Assembly (NCBI RefSeq): GCF_026191115.1
Contig: NZ_JAPHOT010000001.1
Coordinates: 806,001 to 870,000, forward strand
Origin: Legionella sp. PATHC035
GTDB lineage: Bacteria; Pseudomonadota; Gammaproteobacteria; Legionellales; Legionellaceae
DNA: 64,000 nt
Reading direction: 5' to 3'
The notes beneath the pieces were generated by a model that made no database searches, was not told where the DNA came from, and saw only the letters and a list, made by a program, of their open reading frames with translations. Below are positions 52,445-61,957 of this stretch, in pieces. The position numbers and the translations under genes are program-made. Positions within the stretch are counted from its first letter, which is position 1; every line of letters begins with the position of its first letter.

Positions 52445-53767
52445 ATGCTTTTTAACCCTCTTGATAATAGTTATCTTTATAATATCTATGATTTCAATAT
52501 GCGTTTACTTCAGCCTTACTCCGATTATTTTGACAATCTGGCAAAACGTCTTCGCAGAGTGTCTGACAATATTAATTTGCCCGTTAACATTCCATATATG
52601 CCCAATGAAGGACAAGAGGTGTTAAAAAGAATATTGGATTCCTCTTCAGGTTATTTTCGTAGGTTATCTGGTTACTCCTACATATTTCACATTGTTACGA
52701 ATGTTTACGATAAACCCCAATTTGATATTAACGAAGTGAAAATCGATGATGAGTACTACGATGTTCAAGAAGAAATTATCAATAAAAAAAGTTTTTGCAA
52801 TCTGATTCGTTTTAAAAAAGTAAATGCTGAACACCTGAATTTACCCAAATTACTCGTCGTTGCACCGATGTCCGGACACTATGCCACTTTGTTGCGGGAT
52901 ACCGTCAAAAATTTACTTCCAATGTACGATGTTTATATTACTGACTGGAAAAATGCTCGTGATGTGCCCTTAATTGAAGGTTCGTTTGATTTGGATGATT
53001 TCATCGATTACATCATTTCTTATTTTAATTTACTTGCACCCAATTTAAACGTCATGGCGGTATGTCAGCCGACAGTCCCGGTTTTAGCTGCCGTTGCTCT
53101 AATGTCCACCAATAATTCACCGAACCTTCCTCGCACAGCGATATTGCTAGGGGGGCCTATTGATACGAGTCAATCACCTACTTCGGTCAATGAATTAGCG
53201 TCTTCCAGAGGAGACGATTGGTTTCAACAAAATGTCATCTCGATTGTGCCCTCTCGTTTTCCGGGTGCAATGCGTCTGGTTTATCCTGGGTTTATGCAAC
53301 TTGCAGGTTTTATGAGTATGAATTTTCAACGTCATGTGGAATCACTGCAAAAAGCAGTCGATCGATATGCCGATAACCAAAAAGAAGCAGCCTTTAAGAT
53401 AATCAAGTTCTACCTTGAATATTTTTCAACGATGGATTTGACTGCCGAATTTTACATGCAAACTATCAACACGGTTTTTCAAGAAAAACTACTAACAACC
53501 GGGCGCTACAAATCGCGCGGACATAATGTGCGCTTACAAGACATAAAGAATACTTCTATTCTGGCAATAGAAGGGGAACGCGATGACATCACGGGCGTAG
53601 GACAAACAAAATCGGTGCTCAGTTTGTGCAAGAATCTACCTGATACGATGAAAAAATATTTCCTTGCTGAAGGAGTAGGTCATTATGGATTATTCAACGG
53701 CAAAAAATTCCGCAACATCATTATCCCGGAAATCCATGCCTTTACAGAGGAGCATACTGATTCTTAA
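52445..53767 (+). CDS. phaZ: Intracellular poly-3-hydroxybutyrate depolymerase (PhaZ)
   Basis: About 440 residues from the ATG at 52445 (GAGG six bases before); an in-frame GTG four codons upstream is a poorer start. YLYNIYDFNMRLLQPYSDYFDNLAKRL and LLVVAPMSGHYATLLRDTVKNLLPMYDVYITDWKNARDVPL are typical of the intracellular PHB depolymerase family. The nucleophile elbow is VCQPTVPVLA, with Cys in place of the lipase Ser, as in this family. Later, SILAIEGERDDITG and HYGLFNGKKF supply the Asp and His of the triad. It breaks stored PHB down to oligomers. The pair with phbB supports a storage-polymer function. Confidence 0.9.
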   Translation: MLFNPLDNSYLYNIYDFNMRLLQPYSDYFDNLAKRLRRVSDNINLPVNIPYMPNEGQEVLKRILDSSSGYFRRLSGYSYIFHIVTNVYDKPQFDINEVKIDDEYYDVQEEIINKKSFCNLIRFKKVNAEHLNLPKLLVVAPMSGHYATLLRDTVKNLLPMYDVYITDWKNARDVPLIEGSFDLDDFIDYIISYFNLLAPNLNVMAVCQPTVPVLAAVALMSTNNSPNLPRTAILLGGPIDTSQSPTSVNELASSRGDDWFQQNVISIVPSRFPGAMRLVYPGFMQLAGFMSMNFQRHVESLQKAVDRYADNQKEAAFKIIKFYLEYFSTMDLTAEFYMQTINTVFQEKLLTTGRYKSRGHNVRLQDIKNTSILAIEGERDDITGVGQTKSVLSLCKNLPDTMKKYFLAEGVGHYGLFNGKKFRNIIIPEIHAFTEEHTDS

Positions 53768-53864
53768 TATACAGGAAAAAATTTTCTTGGATAATTCAAT
53801 ATAATTGACCGCACCGACATAAAAAATAAGCTATATTAAAGTGAGACAATCAAAAGGAACTGAT

Positions 53865-54440
53865 ATGGCTACTACAAATAATGTTGTTCATCATCATGAA
53901 AAAGAAACGTTACAACATCATCGCGGCTGGCTCTTTGGTTTCGGAGTGCTCCTGTTAATCCTGGGTTTTATTGGTTTAGGCATGGAAATCGCATTAACCA
54001 TAGTGAGTATGTATTTTTTTGCAGTGCTACTTATGGTTTCCGGGCTATCCCACATTGCTGATGCATTTAAATACAGAAAATGGGAGGGTGCCATTTGGAA
54101 AGTCTGTATTGGCATATTGTACCTCATTGGAGCAGGTATCATCCTCTATGATCCGTTGTTAGCCTCAACTATCATTACAGCATTATTGGCTTGGACGCTT
54201 ATCGTTATCGGCGTTACTCGTATTATCATGTCCATTTCATTACGGCATACGACAGGCTGGGGTTGGATTTTACTTGCAGGATTGAGCTCCCTAGTTCTTG
54301 GGATTCTAATTTTATTACATTGGCCAATGAGTGGATTATGGGTAATCGGACTGTTTATTGCAATTGACATGATAGTGAGTGGTTGGACTTATATACTCAT
54401 TGCAATTGCTCTGCGCACCTCTAAAAGGTTACCTAGCTAA
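53865..54440 (+). CDS. HdeD-like (DUF308) membrane protein
   Basis: About 191 residues from the ATG at 53865 with AAAAGGAAC as ribosome site; a GTG eight codons earlier is less likely. Six membrane helices in three similar pairs are visible. Motifs include WLFGFGVLLLILGFIGLGMEIAL, FFAVLLMVSGLSHIADAF, AGIILYDPLLASTIITALLAWTLIVIGVTRIIMS and WPMSGLWVIGLFIAIDMIVSGWTYI. In E. coli, HdeD helps acid resistance. In Legionella this protein may respond to vacuole acidity, but the regulator is not seen here. It follows phaZ by 97 bases. Confidence 0.8.
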   Translation: MATTNNVVHHHEKETLQHHRGWLFGFGVLLLILGFIGLGMEIALTIVSMYFFAVLLMVSGLSHIADAFKYRKWEGAIWKVCIGILYLIGAGIILYDPLLASTIITALLAWTLIVIGVTRIIMSISLRHTTGWGWILLAGLSSLVLGILILLHWPMSGLWVIGLFIAIDMIVSGWTYILIAIALRTSKRLPS

Positions 54441-54484
54441 GCGTCGGCGTTTTTGTTTCTCATTAGATAGTGAGCAGAATCTTT

Positions 54485-54514
54485 AATCTGATCGGGCATT
54501 TTGCCCATCAGATT
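54485..54514 (+). terminator. Hairpin after the HdeD-like gene
   Basis: AATCTGAT-C-GGGCA / TGCCC-ATCAGATT forms 13 pairs with one bulge and a TTT loop, 45 bases after the stop. The T-run is missing, so it may act in mRNA stability rather than as a terminator. Confidence 0.5.
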
Positions 54515-54696
54515 TACCTTGCCTCTGGGAGAAACTCATAAATTGACCTATCTTACTCATTCACATGAGTTTGCATGTCCCCAACCCTACTCCGGATTTT
54601 CTTAACGTTTTTAATAAGTGAGGCACTGGAACTATCTCTTTTTATAGAGCTATTTATAAAAAAAAATTCTAGAATTATAGAAAATAGGAGTGAGAT

Positions 54697-56559
54697 ATGG
54701 ACAAGCTTCCCAAAGACGGTTTTATTCTTTCTATCCGTAGCCGATTAGTTATTGGCTTTGCAACGCTTTGTTTGCCCTTATTGATATCAATTATGCTATT
54801 GCTCCCCAAAATAAATTGCATCATGCAATTGAGCCAATTAATTAATCGCGAAAGTTTACCTCAAATTCTTGATACCCAAATTTATCAGGCCCAAGATATT
54901 CTCGAACATTGGGCAATGACAGGAGATCCCAAGGATAAAGACTCTTTTGCGCATATGTGGAGAGAAATTAATGAAACTCGAAGTCAATGGAATCAGATTA
55001 TGCACTCCAGCGAGCTGGATAATACTGAGTTACAGAAAAAATGGGACAAACTTCAAAACTTGTATCAGCCTCTTTATGAAATCCAATCTAAAATAATCAA
55101 TGCCCCCAGAGATCCGAATAATCCTAATAATGTAGAAAACAGTAGAAATAATACAAAACAAATTCAAAATGCAATGATTGATATTATTGATGGTCCCTAT
55201 TCCTCTGAGGAAGGAAAAAGAATAGGAGGCTTTTTTAATGAAATATCATCAGAAATTGCCAAAAGTACTAATAGAATAAATGAAAGCTTAAGTTCTTTAA
55301 AAAAATCGGCCTATGGGTTACTTGCTTTCGCGATTGCTCTAACTCTGATTGTGCCTTTTGTGACCCAAAAATCGATATTAGCCGCCGTGGATTTTGCTAT
55401 TGATATTGCGAAACGAATTGCTGCGGGTGAGCGTAATGTTCCAATTCAACTTCGCTCAACAGGTAGGCTTGGGAACTTGTTTATAGCACTTAAGGCCATG
55501 CAAGAAGCAATTGCAGCAAATGATGAGGCGCTGCGTGCGAAAGAATGGGAAACTCGAGAATTATATGAACAACTAGTCAATTCATCAAAAAAATTCAGCG
55601 AATTCAGCAGCAAAGTTGCTGCAGGGGATCTTCAAGAGCGACTTAAACTTGATCAAGAAGACATATTGCACGATTTAGGCCGTGATTTAAATTCCATGAC
55701 CGATGGTTTGGCATTCATTACTAAAAATATTACCGAAGTCAGTACGAACATAGTCACTATGGTAAACACGGTGAAGACTTCTGCAGAAGAGCAAGCAGAA
55801 GGTATTACCTCACAAGCTTCCGCTATTAATGAAATCAGCGCTTCACTGGAAGAAATGGATAAAAGCTCGAAACAAACCATGGAAAAAGCTCAAACGTTGC
55901 GGGAGGTAGCTAAGAATACTTATGAACAAGGGAAATTAGGTACGCAATCTGTAGAACAAAGCATTCTGGGTATTAGAGCTTCAGAAGAAAAAATGAAACT
56001 CATTGCCCAAACCATACTGGATTTAAATAATCACACCCAACAAATCGGTGACATCACCTCAGTGGTCAATACTTTGGCGCAACAATCAAAGATGTTGGCA
56101 TTGAATGCTGCAATTGAAGCATCAAAAGCTGGAGAATCAGGAAAAGGCTTTGCAGCAGTAGCTAAAGAAGTAAGAAATCTCGCCGAACAATCTGAACAAT
56201 CAACAGTACAAGTACAAAAAATTCTTGAAGACATTCGTCGCGCTACCGAAAAAGCGGTTATTGTTACCGAAGAAGGGACTAAGACATTGGATTTAGGAGC
56301 AAAATTGATTGAGAATGCAGGTAAAATCATTCAAACACTGAGCCAAATGATTAATGATGCCTCTATAGCAAGTCAACACATTGAGGTAGCCATTCGTCAA
56401 GAAGCAGTCGGAATCGAGCAAATCGTTGAAAGCATGAATGAGATAAATCGCACAACTTCCACTTTTTCCAGCGGCATCAAAGAAATGATGACCTTTATTC
56501 ATCATTTGGACGAGATTGCCAAGCAGCTCAAGGATGATGTGGATGTGTATAAAGTCTAG
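54697..56559 (+). CDS. Methyl-accepting chemotaxis protein, orphan
   Basis: 620 residues: a first membrane segment (about 15-35), a periplasmic 4-helix-type domain (about 36-205), a second segment (SAYGLLAFAIALTLIVPFV), a HAMP domain (about 225-285), a second HAMP-like stretch to about 350, and a signalling coiled coil. The hairpin tip is highly conserved (GFAAVAKEVRNLAEQS, where CheA and CheW bind). No CheA, CheW or CheR gene is in the window. The chain ends at VDVYKV without a CheR pentapeptide. It probably senses an extracytoplasmic ligand, but the output depends on che genes elsewhere, if there are any. Confidence 0.9.
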   Translation: MDKLPKDGFILSIRSRLVIGFATLCLPLLISIMLLLPKINCIMQLSQLINRESLPQILDTQIYQAQDILEHWAMTGDPKDKDSFAHMWREINETRSQWNQIMHSSELDNTELQKKWDKLQNLYQPLYEIQSKIINAPRDPNNPNNVENSRNNTKQIQNAMIDIIDGPYSSEEGKRIGGFFNEISSEIAKSTNRINESLSSLKKSAYGLLAFAIALTLIVPFVTQKSILAAVDFAIDIAKRIAAGERNVPIQLRSTGRLGNLFIALKAMQEAIAANDEALRAKEWETRELYEQLVNSSKKFSEFSSKVAAGDLQERLKLDQEDILHDLGRDLNSMTDGLAFITKNITEVSTNIVTMVNTVKTSAEEQAEGITSQASAINEISASLEEMDKSSKQTMEKAQTLREVAKNTYEQGKLGTQSVEQSILGIRASEEKMKLIAQTILDLNNHTQQIGDITSVVNTLAQQSKMLALNAAIEASKAGESGKGFAAVAKEVRNLAEQSEQSTVQVQKILEDIRRATEKAVIVTEEGTKTLDLGAKLIENAGKIIQTLSQMINDASIASQHIEVAIRQEAVGIEQIVESMNEINRTTSTFSSGIKEMMTFIHHLDEIAKQLKDDVDVYKV

Positions 56560-56596
56560 AAGGTTGGATCAAAAGGACCCAACCAGCTTATTATCA

Positions 56597-56782
56597 TTAT
56601 CTATGCCAGCTAGATCCCCATCGTGTGGTACCACAATGACCGTTAAAACAACCTTTATTCACACTCGTATGGTGACAATCGCCTCCACGACAGACGGTAT
56701 AACTTCGGTGATATCCCCAGGCAAAAGAGTTAGATATAAAGCCGCTCATCACGATAATCAACATAATTTTTTTTGATAGCAT
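56597..56782 (-). CDS. Small secreted Cys/His-rich peptide
   Basis: 61 residues from the ATG at 56782 with AAGGAG eight bases before it, a very good ribosome site. A GTG two codons upstream is not preferred. Signal peptide: LSKKIMLIIVMSGFISNSFA. The mature 41 residues have four Cys and several His, Gly and Arg residues: CRGGDCHHTS, NKGCFNGHCGTTRWG. The spacing C-x4-C and C-x4-C could hold metal or two disulfides. It is convergent with the chemoreceptor gene, whose end is 37 bases away. Function unknown. Confidence 0.6.
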   Translation of the reverse strand: MLSKKIMLIIVMSGFISNSFAWGYHRSYTVCRGGDCHHTSVNKGCFNGHCGTTRWGSSWHR

Positions 56783-57623
56783 AACCACTCCTTGAAATTA
56801 TTTACTCAACAAGATCAACAAATATACAAATTGTATGGTAAGTATAGTTTAGTTTAATGGGTTTTTGTTGATCTTGATTTATAGAGAGAGATAGCAAAGG
56901 AAAGTCGAGCCTTGACGGAGATTTCTATGGGTCACTATTACCCCTTTGGGTAACCCAGTAGAACCCGACGAGGTATATTGCAAAAGCGACATCATCGGCT
57001 TGAGCACTTGATAAGGAAGGAATCACAGTGCCTGTTCTAGGGAGTTCATTCATGCAGATTAAGTCAGATTTTAGTTAAAAGCAGTTCAATGGTCATGGCT
57101 TACCTTCTTAAATCTATATAATTTTCTTAAATGTTAAATTGATTCAAAACAAGGAATCCTTTTCGGTAATGATTTATTCGCGTAGGCAATTTCCTCTATT
57201 AGAAAAAAATGGATACTGTGGATAAAATGAACGATGTCTGAAATAAATCGCATCGGATAGAAAATAAAGCCAGAAACACCCTTTCAACATAACAACACAG
57301 ACACTTGGCATTAACTCTTCTCGTTTTATATACTAGGCTTCAACCCAACGGGGCTTAAAACCAATTTTCGGTAAATTATAGTATAATTCTTATACATAAT
57401 ATCAAATGATATACAAAGCCTAAAAAACTTGGATTTATCCCCAACTAAATGGTGATGTAAGAGAACTCTGATGCATTGAGACTCAAGTCGTTAAAGCACT
57501 TCTGTTTTGCTCTGGAGTCTTGGACAATATAGGGGATGAGATAAAAGACCCCCACAAAATACTCTTTGCTTTCTTATGAGCTAAAGTACATTTCATGGAT
57601 CTAATCGATGTAAAGGAGTACAA
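56783..57623. other. Long intergenic region before lysine decarboxylase
   Basis: 841 bases without a credible gene. A folded segment lies at 56904-56969: GTCG with CGAC closing GGGT/ACCC and an inner TTACCC-CTTT-GGGTAA hairpin. A plus-strand TATAAT -10 box is at 57382-57387, about 240 bases before the decarboxylase start. It may hold the acid or lysine-responsive control of that gene or a small RNA. Other open frames here are short and lack ribosome sites. Confidence 0.45.
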
Positions 57624-59765
57624 ATGAATCATATTCTTATTGTGTATCAGCAACAAATTGAAGCATACAAAAAACATTTTATCAGTGTACTCGAAGGTTT
57701 TTTAAGGCAAAGAAATTATGAGCTCACTGTATGTACCTCATTAAAAGATGCTTACGCTGTGAGCAGCTTAAATCCACGAATTGTTACGATTCTTTATGAT
57801 TGGGATGATTTCGGCTTTGATGATTTACATCATTTTTCAAATCATAATAAATTGTTACCTATATTTGCAATGGCGGATCAGCATGCCTCCATTGACATAA
57901 ACCTAAGTGATTTTGATCTCACTCTCGACTTTTTGCAATATGATGCAAACTTAGCACATGATGATTTTAAACGCATATTACTTGCCATAGAAAAATATCA
58001 ACAAGAAATTTTACCTCCATTTACCAAAGCGTTGATGCATTACGTGCACGAATTGAATTATGCGTTTTGTACCCCCGGGCATTTAGGAGGTACGGCGTTT
58101 CAAAAAAATCCTACCAGTGCCGCATTTTATGATTTTTTTGGTAAAAATATTTTTCGTGCCGATCTATCCATTTCAATTGAAGAACTTGGAAGTTTACTGG
58201 ACCATTCAGGACCCCAACGTGATGCAGAGGAGTTTATCGCCAATATCTTTAAAAGTGATCGCTCATTAATTGTAACCAATGGCACATCAACATCGAATAA
58301 AATAGTGGGAATGTATTCGGCGACTTCCGGGGATACTGTAGTGATTGATCGTAACTGTCATAAATCGATCGCCCATTTTCTGATGATGGTCGATGTTATC
58401 CCCATCTATCTAAAACCAACGCGAAATACTTATGGTATTCTTGGTGGGATCCCTAAATCAGAATACTCAGAACAAGCGATCCACGATAAAATTCTTGGGC
58501 ATCCAGAGGCAACTGCGTGGCCTACTTACGCGGTCATTACTAACTCGACCTATGACGGCATACTTTATAAAGTTGAAAACATCCAAAACGAACTCAAGGT
58601 AAAACACTTGCATTTTGATAGTGCGTGGGTCCCCTATACCAATTTTCATCCCATTTACGCTGAAAAATTTGGACTTAGTTTAACGCCCCTAAAGGATCAA
58701 GTGATCTTTGAAACGCAGTCAACGCACAAATTATTGGCAGCGTTCAGTCAATCATCGATGATCCACATTAAGGGTTCTTTCGATGCAGCCACTCTTGATG
58801 CCAATTACATGATGCATATGAGTACCTCTCCTTTTTACCCTCTTGTCGCCAGTTGTGAGGTCTCCGCGGCAATGATGGCCGGTAATCATGGATATGATTT
58901 AATCAATGAAGCGATTGAATTAGCATTGGACTTTCGCATGGAAGTAAAACGCTTAAAAAAACAAAGTACCGATTGGTATTTTGACGTATGGCAACCGACC
59001 TTAGAAAAAAAATCATCCTGCTTTCCCTTAAAACCCAATGAAAAATGGCATGGTTTTCGTAACGTCGATGAGGATCATTTGTTTTTAGATCCAGTGAAGG
59101 TAACCGTGCTTTTACCAGGAATCAAAAATGATGAGCTCGATGATTGGGGAATTCCAGCGGTCATTGTGGAAAAATTTCTTGCATCGCATGGAATTATTGT
59201 CGAAAAAACAGGCCCCTACTCCATGTTATTTTTATTCAGTTTGGGAATTACTCGCGCAAAATCAATGGCATTATTGGCTGCTTTAAATAAATTTAAACAA
59301 CTTTATGATGAAAATGTACCGGTCAAAATCTTACTCCCTCAGTTGCATCAAGAACATCCTGAATTTTATGAAAAGATGCCCATTCAATCGTTGGCTAAAG
59401 CCATCCACGGTTTAATGCAAAAACATAATTTGCCGCAAGTGATGTATCATGCTTTTGATACATTACCTAAAATCGTCATGACACCTCATCAGGCTTACCA
59501 AAAACTCATTCGGCAAGAAACACAATTGATCCCCCTATCCCAATTGAAAGATAAAATTTCTGCCACAATGATCCTGCCTTACCCACCAGGGGTTCCTTTA
59601 ATTATGCCAGGAGAACAAATTACAGATGAGAGCGAACTGATTCTTGATTTTCTCCTTATGCTGGATGATATAGGAGAGGCACTACCAGGTTTTGCAACTG
59701 AAATTCATGGTGTTGTCACTGGAGAGGATGGAAAGAGTTATGTGCAGATAATTAAAAAAGCTTAA
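57624..59765 (+). CDS. cadA: Lysine decarboxylase (CadA/LdcC type)
   Basis: 713 residues, collinear with E. coli CadA (715). It has an N-terminal wing domain (1-130) and then the PLP core: FCTPGHLGGTAFQKNP, SLLDHSGPQRDAEEFIANIF, VTNGTSTSNKIVGMYSA, DRNCHKSIAHF and FDSAWVPYTNF. The Schiff-base Lys is at residue 369 in ETQSTHKLLAAFSQSSMIH. The C-terminal domain includes ILPYPPGVPLIMPGE. It removes CO2 from lysine to give cadaverine, consuming a proton, and is used against acid stress. No cadB antiporter gene is adjacent, so it resembles LdcC-like constitutive or solitary forms. An ornithine substrate is less likely given the motif match. The start has AAAGGAGTAC as ribosome site. Confidence 0.92.
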   Translation: MNHILIVYQQQIEAYKKHFISVLEGFLRQRNYELTVCTSLKDAYAVSSLNPRIVTILYDWDDFGFDDLHHFSNHNKLLPIFAMADQHASIDINLSDFDLTLDFLQYDANLAHDDFKRILLAIEKYQQEILPPFTKALMHYVHELNYAFCTPGHLGGTAFQKNPTSAAFYDFFGKNIFRADLSISIEELGSLLDHSGPQRDAEEFIANIFKSDRSLIVTNGTSTSNKIVGMYSATSGDTVVIDRNCHKSIAHFLMMVDVIPIYLKPTRNTYGILGGIPKSEYSEQAIHDKILGHPEATAWPTYAVITNSTYDGILYKVENIQNELKVKHLHFDSAWVPYTNFHPIYAEKFGLSLTPLKDQVIFETQSTHKLLAAFSQSSMIHIKGSFDAATLDANYMMHMSTSPFYPLVASCEVSAAMMAGNHGYDLINEAIELALDFRMEVKRLKKQSTDWYFDVWQPTLEKKSSCFPLKPNEKWHGFRNVDEDHLFLDPVKVTVLLPGIKNDELDDWGIPAVIVEKFLASHGIIVEKTGPYSMLFLFSLGITRAKSMALLAALNKFKQLYDENVPVKILLPQLHQEHPEFYEKMPIQSLAKAIHGLMQKHNLPQVMYHAFDTLPKIVMTPHQAYQKLIRQETQLIPLSQLKDKISATMILPYPPGVPLIMPGEQITDESELILDFLLMLDDIGEALPGFATEIHGVVTGEDGKSYVQIIKKA

Positions 59766-59823
59766 CGCCGTAATGAGGCTCCAGTACATTGAGGTAAAAT
59801 GATCTAGACACAGGCAGAAAGGC

Positions 59824-59850
59824 TTGGTTTTGAGCAATTTATGATATAAT
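59824..59850 (+). promoter_or_regulatory. Candidate sigma-70 promoter
   Basis: A perfect -10 TATAAT (59845-59850) is preceded by TTGGTT (59824-59829) at 15 bases, one to two short of the best spacing. It lies 24 bases before the next ATG. Confidence 0.4.
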
Positions 59851-59874
59851 TTATTGTGTAACTAATGATCTTTG

Positions 59875-60450
59875 ATGATGCGATATAAAATTACAGAGCA
59901 ATTTGCGCGCGGCGAAGAAAAACTCATTGCTGAGTTCAATGAGTTAAAAAATATAAATTTATTCCTTACAAAAAAGGTCGCCAATTCAGCTCATGAAAAG
60001 CAAAAAATTATTTATAGAATCTACGATGATTCTGATTTATTGGATGTGTTAAATAATGAAAATGTCTCTGTAGCCTATGCAAAATATGCAGAAGGTAATG
60101 GAGATCTTAATATCATCCAGCTTCCATTCATGGTGCTGAGTAAGCCAGAAAGCGTACAGGAAAAAAGTGAGATTGCTCGCTTTAGCGAGAAAATTGATGC
60201 CGATTTATTTATAGAGAATAAGTGCGAATTAGATAAAACGGTACAAGATAACGATCTCTTTTTTCTATTTAAAAATCAAAATCTTATTGATACCTTAAAC
60301 CGGGTTATCAATTCACATCGAAAAAAAGAAGCCATTCGCTCTACTGAACATGAAAAGGGAGCAAAATTTCATCCATCGCCATTACCAAACCGCCCAAAAC
60401 CTCCAGGTGGTCCTAGTGACTGCTGGATTGAAGAAGATGAAAAGAGTTGA
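59875..60450 (+). CDS. Uncharacterised protein
   Basis: About 191 residues from the ATG at 59875; another ATG follows directly. No signal peptide or membrane segment. Most of the chain is alpha-helical with charged residues (EQFARGEEKLIAEFNELKNINLFL). The tail is Pro-rich (FHPSPLPNRPKPPGGPSDCWIEEDEKS) and ends in an acidic stretch, which could be a linker plus Dot/Icm signal. Function and family not recognised. A promoter-like sequence ends 24 bases before the start, so the gene probably has its own promoter. Confidence 0.55.
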   Translation: MMRYKITEQFARGEEKLIAEFNELKNINLFLTKKVANSAHEKQKIIYRIYDDSDLLDVLNNENVSVAYAKYAEGNGDLNIIQLPFMVLSKPESVQEKSEIARFSEKIDADLFIENKCELDKTVQDNDLFFLFKNQNLIDTLNRVINSHRKKEAIRSTEHEKGAKFHPSPLPNRPKPPGGPSDCWIEEDEKS

Positions 60451-60493
60451 GAAAAACTGTACCCACCAACACCATGAACTGAGCCCCCCGTTC

Positions 60494-60853
60494 TCAAGCT
60501 CTTGGTGCAGTCATTGAGCAAACTGTATCTTCATTAAATTCAGTGACAAAATTTTTCAGCATGTTTTCAACTTCAGAATGGATGGCTTCTTTGGCATTTG
60601 GCTCCATATTTTTAATATATTGCTCTGGATGATGCAAAAGAGAATCTAGAGTAATTATTTCTGCCGAAGATACCGATTTATTGAGTTCTCCCTCAAGAAT
60701 AAGATTAATCGCAGAAACGATATGGCTGGCATCCTTTTGCTTTCTTAGACGATTAAGTATCGCTTGAACATGGATCTTAAAAGTATTAACTTCTGTAAAA
60801 AATTTATAATTTTTAGTTTCACGCATAATAATGTTTTTCGATTCTTGCAACAC
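60494..60853 (-). CDS. Small helical protein of unknown function
   Basis: 119 residues, no signal peptide. The chain is helical with Lys/Glu-rich segments (FFTEVNTFKIHVQAILNRLRKQKDASHIVSAINLILEGELNK). I do not recognise a family. It faces the next gene divergently with only about 50 bases between starts, so the two may share control. That gap carries an inverted repeat AAAGTTG/CAACTTT. Confidence that it is a true gene is moderate. Confidence 0.5.
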   Translation of the reverse strand: MLQESKNIIMRETKNYKFFTEVNTFKIHVQAILNRLRKQKDASHIVSAINLILEGELNKSVSSAEIITLDSLLHHPEQYIKNMEPNAKEAIHSEVENMLKNFVTEFNEDTVCSMTAPRA

Positions 60854-60860
60854 ATAACAA

Positions 60861-60894
60861 AAAGTTGCAATATTGTATAATAACTTACAACTTT
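60861..60894 (+). promoter_or_regulatory. Promoter with inverted repeat between divergent genes
   Basis: A TATAAT -10 box (60876-60881) is enclosed by the inverted repeat AAAGTTG (60861-60867) and CAACTTT (60888-60894). A repressor or activator dimer binding this dyad would cover the start of transcription of the gene beginning at 60906. No clear -35 is visible. Confidence 0.45.
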
Positions 60895-60905
60895 ATTCCA
60901 TTTTC

Positions 60906-61781
60906 ATGCATAGCAAATCTGCATTTTTCGCTTCTAATTACTATTTTTCAATAGATAACTTTGATTACGTCTTTCGAAAAATAGTCTTAGATGCCTATGC
61001 GAAGCGTTTTAATAGCGTGGCAGATGCTCGACTTTATTTAGCAATATGCGGAGTAGACCTAGAATCCACAGTCAAAATACTCTTAACAATGGAAAAAACG
61101 GGACTGCTGACGACACCTATAGCCGAAGCTATTTTTGCACCAGTGGGATGTGGTGATATTGCAAATGCATTTTGTAAGCTGATGACTGGTGATATCATGA
61201 TCACTGGAAAAAAGGGCATTCTATCGCTTACCCCGCTCATTCAGGCACTTGAAAACGATTTGCCCAAAATTATCCGCATTGATATACCCGGACATTCTTA
61301 TGTCATGTTGGCTTGTGAAAAAAAATTGGAAGGAGTTTGGGGGTATATTTATCAATCCAACGTAGCGTATGACATGGAAGATAATGCTTTTTCCCTTGCA
61401 GCATGGCTGATGGATGCGAAGTCGTGTAAAACCAATCTGTCGGAACATGTGCAAAAATTAGCGCGACTGATTAATCCTGCTGTTTCTAATTTAGAGAAAG
61501 AAAGCCTCTATTTTGAGTTATATTCTGCCAAACCCATCGTCGATGTAAAAGTTCCCGCGAACATGAAAGACATGGTCTCATACATTAATGAGAATATGAG
61601 TTTTCAATACACAATCAAATCGATAAGCTCCAGAGACATGCTCCATGTTTCAAAACGAATAGAAAAAATAGTAAGTCAGCACCCTGAAGAACAATTCGAA
61701 TCGTTAGAGAGCTATATTTCTAGGATGAGAATAGAAGTAGCGTGTGATAATGAATTTTATCCTGTAACAGAGCCCTCTTAA
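60906..61781 (+). CDS. Unknown protein, possible papain-like cysteine peptidase
   Basis: About 291 residues from the ATG at 60906. A TTG at 60873 would place the start in front of the -10 box, so it is rejected. No signal peptide. APVGCGDIANAFCKLMTGD (Cys82 at a helix start), IDIPGHSYVMLAC (His130 within a strand) and WGYIYQSNVAYDM (Asn152 after a strand) follow in the order and spacing of papain-like or avrPphB-type proteases. The ~140-residue C-terminal half is helical and charged. This is inference from three motifs. The family is not identified. Confidence 0.55.
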   Translation: MHSKSAFFASNYYFSIDNFDYVFRKIVLDAYAKRFNSVADARLYLAICGVDLESTVKILLTMEKTGLLTTPIAEAIFAPVGCGDIANAFCKLMTGDIMITGKKGILSLTPLIQALENDLPKIIRIDIPGHSYVMLACEKKLEGVWGYIYQSNVAYDMEDNAFSLAAWLMDAKSCKTNLSEHVQKLARLINPAVSNLEKESLYFELYSAKPIVDVKVPANMKDMVSYINENMSFQYTIKSISSRDMLHVSKRIEKIVSQHPEEQFESLESYISRMRIEVACDNEFYPVTEPS

Positions 61782-61957
61782 GACGCGTCAAATGAATGCC
61801 TACTTAAGGATTTAAGATACAATGGAGGCTCTGCGCAACGCAGCCACCAAAAGACTGCAGTATTTTGCGCATGGCTATGCATCTTCGTGTGAACAATTAT
61901 CTTTCATTAATGACCAATTATGTTACAATATGAGCAACATTAGATTGGAATTAGCTC

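Noticed and set aside
56881..56990. RNase P RNA-like words (GGAAAGTC) near 56900
   Set aside because: Only a short match; the other conserved parts of RNase P RNA are absent.
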